The notes below the pieces were generated by a model, which had not been told where the DNA came from, did not search any database, and was given only the letters and a program-made list of their open reading frames with translations. This document shows positions 24,783-37,800 of a stretch of 64,000 nucleotides of DNA, piece by piece. Source of the DNA: Nipponacmea schrenckii (taxonomy: Eukaryota > Mollusca > Gastropoda > Lottiidae); assembly GCA_030562195.1 (NCBI GenBank), contig CM060200.1:36029468-36093467 (forward strand). Reading direction: 5' to 3'. The position numbers and the translations under genes are program-made. The number at the start of each line of letters is the position of its first letter. The first letter of the stretch is position 1.

Positions 24783-27700
24783 TCAATAACCTGATCCACC
24801 TCTACCATAAGGATGAGGACGTTGACCATATCCTCCTGGTTTGCCTCGACCACCACGCTCTGACTTAACTGGCCCACTTGACCATCCAGAATCACCTGAA
24901 TAGAAAAGTTAATATATTTATATATATACATTAGCTATACTGATAAATATTCCTTATTCTTATGTTGTAAATGTTGTGAAGGAAATAGTTGTCTAAGATA
25001 TAGTTTTCCAACTACGTAGATGGTGAACTACTACATCTAATTACGTATTTCGACTTTGGTCGAAAACGTATTGTAATCGGATTATTTCTTTATTTTTTTT
25101 GAAATTCTCGGATGACTTTACAGACAAACTGGTAAAATGTACAGAAATTCTAAATATACAGTTGATCTTAGAATGATTTCTATTATCAAATAAAACAAAA
25201 CCGGAAGTTCTATCTCTTACTGGAAGTGAGAACCGAAAGTTGAGGTTTTTTCGCTTTAGCAAGTTTATTTTCTGTTTGATTTCGACCGAATTTTCAGATT
25301 TGAAAACTTCAATGTATTTGTCAACTAACAATTATAGGTTTTATGCAATTCGGTTAAATCTTTTACCCACGATTTGCAATTTAAAATTCAAGGGTCATTG
25401 GCAAAAATTTCAGACCGTGATTTCTCGTTTAATATAAATACGAATTTTGAAACTTTACCAGTTGATAGGCCATAGGATTATGATTTTTGAAAAATGTTGA
25501 AAAAAAATTTCGACTTCCGGTTTAGCCTCAAATGACGTAATTACGTAACTTCCGATGAAAAGTGAAAACTGTTTTATAAATAACTTGTCAATAGTAATCT
25601 ATTTGACCTAAATAATTTGGCCAAGCTGCCATATCTGCCACCATTTTGAATTTTCGTACAATTCTTAAAGCCGAAATTCAGACACTATTGATAGACTGAT
25701 TTCAATGAAATTTAGCACATAGATACAATGGATCATTATCTACCTTTTCTAGGAGGCTGATTTTTAAATTTCGTATTTTTTTTCGAATTATTTGAATTTT
25801 GATTTTTTCAAATATAGGTCACTTACGGCTACGGATGGTGTGACCCACTTAATCTATGACCTTAAAAATTAAGTCAAATAATATTCAATATACTGTCTAC
25901 AACGAGGTATTTTTTAATTTGGCTTACTTAAATTCATAGAGATAAGTGTACTTAAATACAGCAAAAATTGATAATTTTCATATTTTCGCCATTTTTAACC
26001 TGTTACGGAAGGTGTGACCTAATAATTTTATGAGTTTTGAAACTAGGTCAAATTATATTCAATATATTGTCTAGATGTGGGTCATTGCAAATTTAGCCTA
26101 CATAATATTTTAAGGCTCTCGAAATACGTTCATAAAATTCTAGTTAAACATTGTTTTTAAAAATTTCCTGTTTATATCCTCTGCTAACCTTAACACACTT
26201 ACCTGATCCATAATCATAAGATGATCCAGTTCCAGCACTAGTTCCATGCCCATAGTCAAAATATTGAGTTCCTCCACTGAAAACACACAGAAATAATGAT
26301 TGTATTAACTATTTCAGAGTTTAGAAAAGTTCTTAACAATTCTGGTAACAAATAAACAAGTGTATCAGCTAATGGAGACTGAAATGATGTACTATCAATT
26401 TCAGAACTATGATCCTGACATTTAATATTAGGTAGACAGTATCTTGTATGGATACCAATTGTCTTCAATAATACACTGAAAATTCTTGGTATGCAACAGA
26501 TAAAATCTGCATACAAACTAAAACATTCTACCTTTAGTCACCCTATCAGATTTAAATTCACTTTTCAGTTTGGCTCATGAAGTTCGCTGTTTTCAAATTT
26601 CTTTAACCTACCCACCTAGCATAATTGTTTCTCAATCAAACTCATCTGCATCTAAAATTGAGATATTTGGTAGAAATACAAGGTGATGTATTGAAAAAAG
26701 AAATCAAAAGTATGCAAACCTTTGTTCATAGCCTCCCTGATCATATGATTGTTCCCTGTAGCCACCAGCAGATGTATTATTATAGCTTGGAGCACTGTTG
26801 TAACCATCATCATAGCCCTACAATATATATAATACAGTAAGGACGGTTTTATGGACAAGGACAAGATTTCTAGAGGCCAAGTCAAAATATTTGAACAGAA
26901 TTTCACTCCACAAATATGAGCTACTTAGTAAGTCAAACAATCATTCATCTTTGAAAGATCACCTAAATCTATCGTATTAAATACTAGACACTTACAGAAG
27001 ATCCATACTCATCATAACTGGGAGGTGGTTGAGCTGGTGGTGGACCACCCCTTCCTCTACCTGCACCTCCCATGCCTCCTCTAAGTGGACCACCTCTTGG
27101 TGCTCCTCGTGGTGGCGGGCCTCCTCTTGGTGCACCTCTTGGTGGTGGGCCTCCTCGTGGTGCCATACCTCCCCTAGAATAGGAAATAAAAGACTTACTC
27201 AAGCATCATTATTGTAATAAACGGGAAAAATTTACTGTAAAATGAAATCTATGCACCCACACAAAAAAATGTTGATGCAATTTTACTTAGTAAAACAAAC
27301 GAATAACTTTGCATGAATGAAGTACCTTGGTGGTCCTGATGGTGGAATTCCAGGTGGTCCTCCTCGTCCTCTTGGTGCACCTCTCCCACCATATCCTCCA
27401 CGGCCTGGTCCTGGCTTATCACCATTATTCATATAACCCATTTCTTCAAACTGTTGTGCTCTAATTTCATCATTAAAATCCTGCCAAAAAAAAAAAAAAA
27501 TCACTAGGTTGACCACATGATGAAATACAGTAATTTCATAGCATAATTTGTACAGAGCAAATTCGGAAATCTAAATTGTTTATACAGTTTGTCCTGTTGT
27601 ATCATCTACCATAACATTTTCAGTTTCACAATGTATGGCTCAGAAAAGTGGCATCTATTTGAAGCATTTTGTCAGGTTATCAGGTATTTTTGTTTTTGAC

Positions 27701-30700
27701 ATTTGTTTTTCTTTCCTCAGGATCTTAATCCGGACATAATAATTATAATTAATAGAAATCTTTTTACTTACAGGTACTAAATACTTCTTCAGTTCTGTTA
27801 TAGCATGACTTATTCTACCATAAGCCTCAGTAGCTTCAGCAAAACATTCTACCATTAGATGTAAATCTAAGTTTAAATGAGCAAATTTACCTCCCTCTTT
27901 CCTACATTCTTCTTCCTAAAAAGGAAATTTGGTAAATCAAAACAACGAGCTAAATGTACAAAACCGAACACATTCAACAAAGTTTTGGAATGGTTAAGAC
28001 AAACAAATTTCAAGAAGTTTTTGGCCATTAAAAAAACTAAATGGAAAAGAAAACCTTATAACAAATAAGGGTTGAATACATATATATAATTTCATGCAAT
28101 AATTGAACTTCCTGTAGCCCAACATGCTTGCTTTTCATTTTAAACGGATTAGGAAACAGGAAGCGGGTAAAACTGGAAGCAATACGTTATATGAATATGA
28201 ATAACTTGCAAACTCTTTCTAATATGGATTACCTTTGCCTTGTCTCTCATTGAACCACGACCTAAAATTGACATCTTTGTACCAGTTTCTTCTTGTAGTC
28301 TTCTTAAGGTAACACCTTTTGGCCCTAGCAACTTGCCAACAAAGTTGAACTAGAAAAGAATTATTAAGTTACTGTATTAAACTATCTCTTTCCATCAAAT
28401 ATCAAAGGAATTTAAAAATATTCAAAAGGAATTAAATAGTGGACATCCAGGTAATTTCAAAAAAACAAACAAAAATACCTTAGGGTGTTCTTTTACAGGT
28501 ATTCGAATTTGGATTTTGATAGATTGTGGATTGTTGTGGTGCAATTCTAACCATTGCTGTGTTTTCTGAGGGGGAGCACCACCTTCTGGTTCACCTTTAT
28601 CTAATCTTTCAATTTCTGAAAAGAAAATTCAGTAAATGTAAACCAATACGGCTCAATCATTCTTGATTTTTTTTTCTTGGTTTGAATGTAAGTAGCCTAC
28701 AAAATAAAGGTTCACTATCAGATAGTCTTCTGCATGACTCCTATTAAACAGGAAATGAAATCATAATGGTAAATATAATCAAACATTTTCCCAAGGCTTC
28801 TAAAACCCCAAGATCCTATACTCCATTTCAGACAAAAAATTCTCTGCCATCTACCTTTTGTACTAGAACACGTTTTACACCAAGACCCTGTTTTGTCTAA
28901 TTCAAATACACAGATTCAAACTTCAAATTAAGGAACTCGACAAAAATTGTAATGGTGATGTCAAGCCCCAACATTCAGTTGTTATTAAGACAAAGATGTA
29001 TCTGAACTTATTTGATTCAGTGGCTATTTAATTACTATATATATGTCAGTCATTAGGATCCGTTTAAATACACCTGTTTAAAACTTTAACTGAGTGTCCG
29101 CCATTAGGGTCTACATCTTCATTTATTTTTGTTAGCTGGCGTCTAATTTACAAGGTTGTGCACATACAGGCCTCGAAATTTGCTTCCCCAGCGTAAACGA
29201 AAAATCGTTGACGGTAATTTTCATCACGTAACCGATAGTTCGGTTCGGACTAAAACATTCGCGAAACCGATCGGTTACGTCATTTAGTGGTGTATGGTAG
29301 GTAGGTAAATGGCGAGTTAACGTTCGCTTCCAGCGATTGCTGATATCGCAAACTAGGTACCGGTAGTTGTTGATATTCGTAGTAGTTGGTGGTTGGATTG
29401 GTTCAGATTAGATGGTTCTGTGCTGTTGGTTTGGTTGTTGATAAATCTTCAGATCTGGTCGGGTCGAATGACATGGCGGTGTAACTCGGCCCTGGATGGT
29501 GTGGTTGTGATCATAGTATTTATTATTGGTTGTTTACATTCCAGTTTTTCAATATTTCCATCATCGCCGATTTCAACAATTTTAAAATCTTTATTGAATG
29601 ACCATTTATTGAAAGTCTTAACAGTGACGCTTTCTAGTCTACGATTTGGCTGTGCCATTTTCTAACAGGTGGCTGAACAACTAGCTGATATGTAACTTTT
29701 TTATTAATATTTTATTGACAGGTAACATTTATTTAGTAGCTATGTTTGTTGAATTTAATAAGTGAGAGTAAAACCAAAACGTCATTGAAACAATAAAATC
29801 AATTAAATCTATATAAAACGATCAAATAGAGATGAAAGTTACATTATATAGGCCCTACTACAATAACAAAGAAACAATATCAATCATATGCATACATTAC
29901 ATAGGCCCTACTACAATAACAAAGAAACAATATTAATCATATGCATGGCCCAACATTGGCCCGGGAATGAGGATAATAAATTTTTCTTCCTAAGATTGGT
30001 TCACGCGATGATCCCGTATTAGATAATACTACTGCCATAAAACAATTTGGAATTTTTATTAGTAGCGTATTGAAAATGAAATAGTTTAACATCCTGCCAC
30101 CTTCACGATGAGTTTTACCGATTGAAAACTGATTTGAGACAGTTTTACTGTTATCGTTATACGGCAAAAGTTCACGTAACCGATTTTTCGTTCTGCCCAT
30201 TTAGACTTTGCGTAATTGACACGCGAACGATCGTTTCGTTCGTGTCAAAATTCGAGGCCTGCACATATTAGACCAAAAGCGACATCAAAGTCGCTATCTT
30301 TATCAAATAAACATTAAAATCATGTGATCTAGATCATTGATTTTGGGAAAAGTCTTTTGATTGGCTGAAATATTCAATGACAGTAAGTCTTATTTAAAAT
30401 GGCAACCATCTTAAAAATAGCTCCACGCTTGGATATTTCAACTTAGATTAGAGTCAACAATCAGTGGTTTATTCTGTCAAATAGGGGGTTGGTATGTAGC
30501 TGACCTAATAACATACAGGAAAAATGAAACTTTTTGAAGAATAAAAAACCCAAGGAAGGCGAATATTTTAACGCAACCAAATTGGTTGCGCTATTTCACG
30601 ATATTTTCATACTTTGGTCTTCTGCCTCTCTGCTGAAGGCATTGAGAGACTAGATGATTCGGACTATGCACATATGAACCTCAAATGAGAGAATGAAACA

Positions 30701-31665
30701 AGTGGTTGCCTAGGAAGATACGCCAACTTATACATTTTATACAATACATTTTCTGTTTTAACACAGGCAGAAACTCTAAGATTATTTAGGTCTAATTAAT
30801 ATAAATTTTTACACATAATTTCTTTCAAATCCAATGGAAATTGTGATCTCCATCGCGTTCAAAAGCCAATTTAAAAGAGCAATAACTAAAAAAACGTTTA
30901 AAACTTGTCAAAGATCTCATCGATACAAATGATCACAGCGAGTTTCATTCAAATCCAACGAAAAAGTGTAGTCTCTATTCGTTCACAAGCCAATTGTGGA
31001 CAGACGGACCGACAGACGTGACGACAATACACAAACACATTATAATGTGGGCTTAAAAAAATTAATAAATAATATTTTGGGATGGTTGAAAAGAAACCAG
31101 ATACTTTTGGTAAGTAGTCACCTACTTATATACCGTAAATAATAATACCAGTACAGAATTCCGAGGGCCAAAAATAGTGTTGTACTCTGCTTGATTTAGG
31201 TGGAAAACATCAGTTTAGGTTAGGAGTCCCGACTTTTTACTACTAAACTTCTTGTGTTAAGAACGCCTTGTTACGGTTAGTATTTATTGGGATCAGTGCA
31301 GTGGGTTAATTTTAAAAGTTGCTCCCATTCACAAAATATCCCCCCCTTCTTTGTTTATGATTCACCCATAATTCCACTTTATTGCAAATTTAAAATCCTG
31401 GATCCTCGAATTCATCCCTGGGGTGCATATATATATAGTTGAGAAGAACTAACCGTCACAAAGAAAAAAAGATGGCCGACAAGCGTGCCTCTTCCAACAA
31501 AATTAGACTAGGACTACTCGACAAACAGTTCTTTCTTGACTCACCCTTTTGTAAAAGTCTGTAAGCATTGGAATTCTGGTCTAAAGGCATTAATTCTGAT
31601 CTTAATTCTTCCTTGTATGCATTAGGCTCTTCGGATTCCATTTTGACTTGAGTTAATACCGACAT
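24783..31665 (-). CDS. KHDRBS: Sam68/KHDRBS-type KH-domain RNA-binding protein (378 aa, 9 exons)
   Basis: STAR-family nuclear RNA-binding protein; relatives (Sam68, SLM1/2) regulate splicing and signalling. Exons: 31665-31545, 28615-28479, 28349-28233, 27915-27772, 27480-27326, 27173-26996, 26817-26720, 26276-26203, 24895-24783; all join in frame. Residues 1-60 form the Qua1 region ([26 protein letters not shown]). The KH core [20 protein letters not shown] has GXXG at 95-98, followed by [17 protein letters not shown] and the Qua2-like block [13 protein letters not shown]. Residues about 185-275 are RGG/PRGG/proline-rich, with SYDEYGSS after them. The tail is Gly/Tyr-rich and ends [12 protein letters not shown], like the Sam68 C-terminus with its nuclear localisation segment. 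Which vertebrate paralogue it corresponds to is not determinable; it probably predates their split. Intron 1 hosts a hAT-like element. Confidence 0.95.
25030..26170. repeat. Repeat-derived sequence in KHDRBS last intron
   Basis: Starts with a palindrome, ACGTATTTCGAC-TTTG-GTCGAAAACGT, at about 25043-25070; a related palindrome occurs at 43380-43420. Further on, two diverged units (about 25835 and 26007) share 'GG-A/T-GGTGTGACC', 'AATTATATTCAATATA' and 'ctgtcta' blocks with a period of about 172 bp. No coding capacity. Probably a transposon remnant of unknown class. Confidence 0.5.
29168..30261 (-). mobile_element. hAT-like element in KHDRBS intron 1
   Basis: Terminal inverted repeats CAGGCCTCGAAATTTG (left) and CAAAATTCGAGGCCTG (right), flanked by GCACATA on both sides (7 bp, overlapping one base of the right terminal repeat). 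Inside each end are copies of the CGTAACCGAT motif. A minus-strand frame at 29658-29449 begins [20 protein letters not shown] and includes [13 protein letters not shown], resembling the N-terminal region of hAT-type transposase-like proteins, but it is short and no catalytic domain remains. A tandem duplication of about 52 bp (AGGCCCTACTACAATAACAA) lies at 29850-29945. Class is inferred from the CAG...CTG ends and the frame. Confidence 0.65.
29449..29658 (-). pseudogene. Transposase-like N-terminal fragment (69 aa)
   Basis: Short open frame inside the hAT-like element. Residues [20 protein letters not shown] and [11 protein letters not shown] suggest the start of a zinc-finger/hAT-type protein, but the metal-binding residues after the last Cys are not followed by a finger and nothing downstream is recognisable. 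A second frame (30200-29937, [16 protein letters not shown]...) in the same element is not recognised. Treated as a relic. Confidence 0.4.
30698..31057 (-). mobile_element. TACGCCCAC-family copy in KHDRBS intron 1
   Basis: Reverse orientation: tail words GTGGTTGCCTAGGAAGATAC at the left, internal monomer phrases (AGTTTCATTCAAATCCAACG, CAAGCCAATTGTGGACAGAC), and the head GACGGACCGACAGACGTGAC ending in AATGTGGGC near 31055. A short copy with about two monomers. Confidence 0.8.
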
Positions 31666-34600
31666 TATCTTCTTAGGTGCCCGCTCTGGTTTCGCCGTAT
31701 GTTAATTTTTCAGACCACGCTCACACTTTACATCCGGTCACGTTACTCAGATAATGCAGCAAGGAAAAGTAGTTCTGTAGTTTTTTTTTTTTAAATTGAA
31801 ATAAATTCAGTGAAGACTAAGACTAAATATGTTGATATCAGTTTATCTTTAATTTAGACCAAAAATAAATAAAAACTGTATTTATTTGAGTTTTGGAATT
31901 TTTTTTATTTCAGCAAACAATAACCTTTCGCTGCTCCATTCGTGCATCGTTATTTAAGAAGTAATCACGAGATTACTCGGTTTTAAACAGAGAGATTAGG
32001 GTGATTGAAAGTAACAAGTTACTGCCCAATAAAAGGCACCGGCACTGGGTTAAATTTTGTTTATGATTATCATGGTGTTAATACTAAGTAGAATAAATCA
32101 GTTTTTTTAAAGACCAGCAAAATAGATACTATGATTACATTATATATTCCTTTAATTGATATAAAGCAATTATGAAAAGGAGCCCTGAAAAAAATAAATA
32201 CTGTATTTACAGTATATATTCTTATGTCTATCATTGGATAACTTGTTTGTTGAGTTACCCAGATAAGTATAAAGTACTTACTAGAAACTTTAGAATACTT
32301 TGTTGACAAAGCTAATGCTTTAAAGGTTTTATGAGTGGATGTTCATTGTTGAGTATTTTGTACCATGCTGACTGGTCTTGTGATAAAAATTTCACATGTA
32401 CAAATGTTAGTTCCTAATTGGTGTTTATCTATTTGAATAATGTTGTCATTCCTTTTCATTGAAATAAAATTTGTTGTTTTTTTTTTCTGACTTGTTAATA
32501 GAAAAATGACACATGAGTTGTATGCAAAAGTTGAAAAAAATTCTCAGGGGGTTAAAAGGTCCCTTCTTGAAGGGAAAAAGCAATTTGGCCACTAGCAATG
32601 TCGATTGCTCTGCAAATCGAATGAAAAGAGAGTTGCATATACATGTTGAATAAATATACCAAGCTGGCATAATAACAACAAAAACATTACTTTTGAACCC
32701 TTAGACAAGCATCAAGTGTGTATAAGAGCACTTTAAAAGTGAGTCAACTTAAAACTTTTGAACATAAAATGTGAATAAAATCAAATGTCATATACTGTGA
32801 ATTCCCAAGTATATGACTATGTGACTTAGTAACAGGTAATTAATGCATAATTATGTGGCCAGTACACTCTGGTTGAAAGAGTATAAATAAATTGAAAAAG
32901 AAAGTCAATTCTATTTACAGTAATATTATTAGAAACAATTTTCAACAATGTGAATAATACAATATACATTTATAGCAATAAATAAAACGATTTATACATG
33001 ATATTCCCTGCAATTTATGATCAAATTTATTTGATAAATATCAAATCACAAATGAAGAGTAAGAGACATATAACAAAAATTAAAGGATTAAATCATTTGA
33101 TATTATTTTCATTCTTGCTTTTTCTATTTATTCCAATATGTTTTCTGCTGGTTACTTTACTTGCCTTTAAAATTATTGAATATATTGATGTTTTTTTGAT
33201 CCCAATTGACATTAAATTCAAGATGTTCATAATTTTTTTTTAACCAATGATCAACAATCAAATTCAATGTTTAATAATACATTTCTCAGAATTACTACTA
33301 AAATGACCTAGCATAATATGTTACTTCAGATCCTGATTTCAGGATGTCACCCTTAGAAAAACACCAAACAAAATATCTTTCATTTTGATTAATAGATGAT
33401 GTATATCTATGAGCAAATACTGCTTTAAATCATAAATATCTTAAATGAATCATTGATAATTTGAGCCTTTAGCTTTCACTATTATATTTTTATCATCATA
33501 CATTTAACTTAAGTTATTTGGCAATCATTTAATTTTGTCTTTAATGTTCAGTTCATTTTAAAATGTTGTCCTGGTCAACATTTGTCAATATGAATTTCAA
33601 AAGTGATTATGATAGATTGATTTGTGGAATCTCAAGAAGTTTGTTATATAGTTACTCCTAAAGGGAAGAGGGGTAATGCAATTGATCAAGGATTATGAAA
33701 AGGGTATTAGGAAGAAAACAGGTTAAATCCCCCTGCTCTAAACCTTAGTACGGTCCAAAAGAAAATGACATTCAGTGCAATTAATGTGAATTTTCTCTCC
33801 TTTAAATATCAAATATAAACATTGATTAACTAAAAAAAGATAACAGTAACTTAAAATACAATAAAATTTGAAGGACAGGGGTTGATCGAATTTCAAACTA
33901 TTTAATATTTATTTATGATAAACAAAAATCCAAATAAAAATTCAATCAGATATACAATCAATATCCAAAAACTATAAATTACGTTATGAATAAATTTAAT
34001 GTGCCCTATTACAAAATAAAAGTAGAAATATTATCACCCAATTATTTCAATGAAAAGAAATTAACCATTATATAAAAGATATAAAATATTTTGTATCATC
34101 TTGTAGTATTTTGAAAGTAGTCTATTAAGTATAAATGTTGAAATTGTCAATATCATTCAAAACTTTTGATATTTATATATATATATAATTTGTGTCAATA
34201 TTTATTATTTTCAACTAAAGTTAGCTTCCCTTATCTTATTTCCTTTATTGCGCTGCTAATTCTAATATCTGTCTAGAGTAGACAAGTTGAAATGATTGAG
34301 AGAAAATACCAGCTAGTCCATTAATTAGCTAATGACAACAAGATTAATTGGTTACTAAAAAAAGATTATTCCCTGTCACACATTTCCAACCAAATGGCCA
34401 AAAATACTAACTGACAAATTGAACATGAAAAAAGCCCAGGTTCTAAATACATTCTGAATATTATAACATTATTTCTAAATTACAAAATATCTTTTCATAT
34501 TCATACCAATATATGTCCTCAAGTAAGCAAACACTTCTTCAAAATCAAGAGTATTCAAATTATTCATAAGAAACTATTAATCAAACTGTACGCATGATTT

Positions 34601-34843
34601 GACCAAGAACAATAAGACAACCCATCTTTAAACCAAGATATTCTAAGATTATAACATTATAACTATTTTTTTCATACATTGCTGAATCAATGCATCACAT
34701 TTTATTGTATTTCATGGTCATGTTTTGATACCTTACAGACTAACATGTAGACAGGATGGACAAGTTGATTTGTAGAAAGGAACTTAAAATTAATTTTTTC
34801 TGTCAAAAAAAAACACAAAATATTATTATGGGACGTGTGTTCT
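31666..34843. other. Intergenic, KHDRBS promoter side and ATG4 3' side
   Basis: The KHDRBS promoter should lie just above 31665, where the sequence is GC-richer (about 31670-31750). Most of the remainder is AT-rich. ATG4 transcripts run in from the right; minus-strand AATAAA (TTTATT) appears near 34702. The open frames here are short and featureless. No repeat structure recognised. Confidence 0.45.
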
Positions 34844-37800
34844 TCATAAAATAACAAAATCTTCTGAATCTTTAGTTGACGATCTAAGGCGTCCATTTTC
34901 TGTGATTTCTACATGCCTTATTCTTAAGTAGCCTTGTTCTTCTGGTAAAATATCAGCTGATACATCACAACCTCTACCTTTATCAAATACAAATAATGGA
35001 TACATTCCCTCTCCTTTCTTAGGAACTACCATCTAAAATAACAAAAATAGAATAAACATGAAACAATCATAACAATAAAAAAATAATAGAAATTAAACAC
35101 TAAAATCAAATAAAACATTACATGCTATTTCTGGCTACAACAATTATTGAAAGAATGGCCTTGCTTTTTTAATGACTATATAAAATCCAAATATGTATTT
35201 AAAATGGAACTTTAATACCAAACAATGCCTGCAGACTATTGTAGGGAAAATATATCATAAACATCTAAAGTAAATTTACACAGATAGAACACTTTATATT
35301 ATTGAAGAAGGATTTACCTCTCTGATTTGACGTTCAAATGATTCAAAAGCTTGTTCAGTTCGACAATAGAAACCAATTGTACAGCTGGGATCCATTTTAG
35401 TCATAGGTAACTTTCTAGGAGACATGCAATGGAAAGACTGGAAATAAACAGAATTAAAATATAAAAATCTGATCTGATTCAATCAAGTTGTTTACTATAT
35501 ATTGTTGAATTACAAACCTTCTTTCAAAAAAAGAAATGTATACAGTATTTTGCTGTTTTGTTTATACTTAGCCAAAGAATGTCAATCTTTAATTGTGGAT
35601 AATGTACTTGATCAATTCAATATTGTTTTTAATATTTGCATTAGCTGTTATATTGTACCATTGGACCGATGTAAGTGTTTATATCATCATTGATGGCATT
35701 GCCTCATCACCAAAACACGGAGTGTAGTAATTTTAATCAATGACAATGGCTTCATCCCTATTTTATGAAATAGGCTTCATCCCTATTTTATGAAATGGCT
35801 TCATCCCTATTTTATGTCTCCAATGCACTATCACACATGTATTACATTTTACAGTCAACAATTGTCCTGATCATATATGATCCTGATATACGACCATAAC
35901 TGTATTATGTATACAAAAATTAATTATACTCCAACCTGAATAGGAAATGATTTTTCTGTAGTATCAACATGGTCTTGACAGTAATGGGGATCTAAATATA
36001 TCAATCTATCATCTACAAATATAGAATTAATTCACATCAAATAATAAGTTTCAGTGGCTGAATGAATTAAGACATATACTTACTTACCTGTTGGTCAAAG
36101 GTTCAATCCCTAGATTTACACCTTTACATATCAACAGATAGTAAAACCCACAAACACCATGTGTTTTAACAAACAATATCAATATTTTCACTTTCATCAA
36201 CACATGAAAAAATGTGAATTGTATAAGGAATTTTAGTAGCTCAAATAGATGATAACTGTAGAGTTTACAAGGTTACTAAGATTATTCAATATCACATACC
36301 TTGCCAACCAAGAAAATAGAGTGAATGTTTTGGTTTTCCACCAATAATACCAATACAATGTTCCTGACTAAGTATCTGTTTAACACATGGTATATACTCC
36401 TCATTTAAAACTTCACCACCTAGTCGGACTGGTACCAAAATAATAACTGATTTAAACCATTCATTGGCACCGGTCTCTTCTATACTATCTTCAGTCCAGT
36501 TACCAGATTTACCAAATGTACTGGAACGTTTTTTAGTGGTACAAAGGTCTCTGATATCTTCTTTATACACTGAAATCATCAAGCATCTATATTAAACTAC
36601 CTGATTACCTCCTGCTTTGACTGCGGAAGATATGGAAAGGAATGCAGTGTGTGAAATATGGAGTATTCTTCTACAGAATAGAGGGCGCTGTATAAATAGA
36701 CTTATTACTATAACTCGCATCATCTTCCTCTTTTTAATTGACAAGCAGTCTTATTTATTCAAATAATATTGCTCTTTCTCATTGTCTGTCCCTTACATTT
36801 TAGCACTTATAAATAAAATATCACCCAAAAATGACCCTTGACCCATGAACAATGAAAATAAGCTGAATCAAACACCCTTTACTCCAATAATGTTGAAACA
36901 TATGATATGAGAGGAAGTCACTTGTTGGCTTATTTGGTAGGTAAAGTAAAATAAGGTAATCACCTGTACAATCTTGAGCAACATATATACAAATATCTGA
37001 CAACAAAGGTATTGGTCTATAAGCCTTTAATAAAGCATCCCTGAAACAAGGAATAAAACATAAATACATACATACTATAAATATAGTCAGATTGCTTAAG
37101 ACCTTCCCACTTATTGTGTAACAGTTTTGGATTTGATACTTAGCATCAAATCCTCTAATCTTTTCTGATACATTGTTAACATTATGTACTTGAATTAGAC
37201 ACCTTAAAGATATTTACAATTTAGATATAATTATCAAGAGTTGTTTACCTAAATATATGAGCAACTGAAGCTGGACCATACCAATCACCTGGCTCTTTAC
37301 CACTCTTCTTTCCCATTTCTACCAGTTTGTAAATAGAGAACGGACTGTTGTCTGTTGATATGTCAGAAAACCAACGAATAATCTCACGATGAAAAACTTC
37401 CTGATCTCTTTCTTGATGATTATAAATTCTCCAATCTATTTACAATACATAAAACAGTATGATCTAATGTTCTGTTTAGGCGTGATATTCCTTTGTTTGG
37501 TTTATGTGTGCAAAATACAGAAGTCTGTACTTCTGCAAATATACTTTTATATCTGCCAGAATGAGTAAGATTTTATGTATAAATAGAAATTATAAACTAG
37601 ACTTTAAAGTAGTAAAATTCATTGACTAAGTGAGATCATTGATTCAAAATAATTTATAATAAAAGAAAATTTGGACTAAAAGATGTATGTAATGAAAGCA
37701 TTTATACAGATCAGATAACCCTGAGATAACAACCAAAGATAGCTTGCCAGACAAGGTAACATATGACTACTGGAAGAATTGAATTTGAACAAAAAATGAC

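Noticed and set aside
27029..27217. Plus-strand Trp/Ser/Thr-rich frame
   Set aside because: Antisense shadow of the RGG/proline-rich exon of KHDRBS.
32998..33243. Hydrophobic 81-residue frame in the KHDRBS-ATG4 spacer
   Set aside because: AT-rich sequence naturally yields Phe/Leu/Ile-rich frames; no motif and no splice or promoter context.
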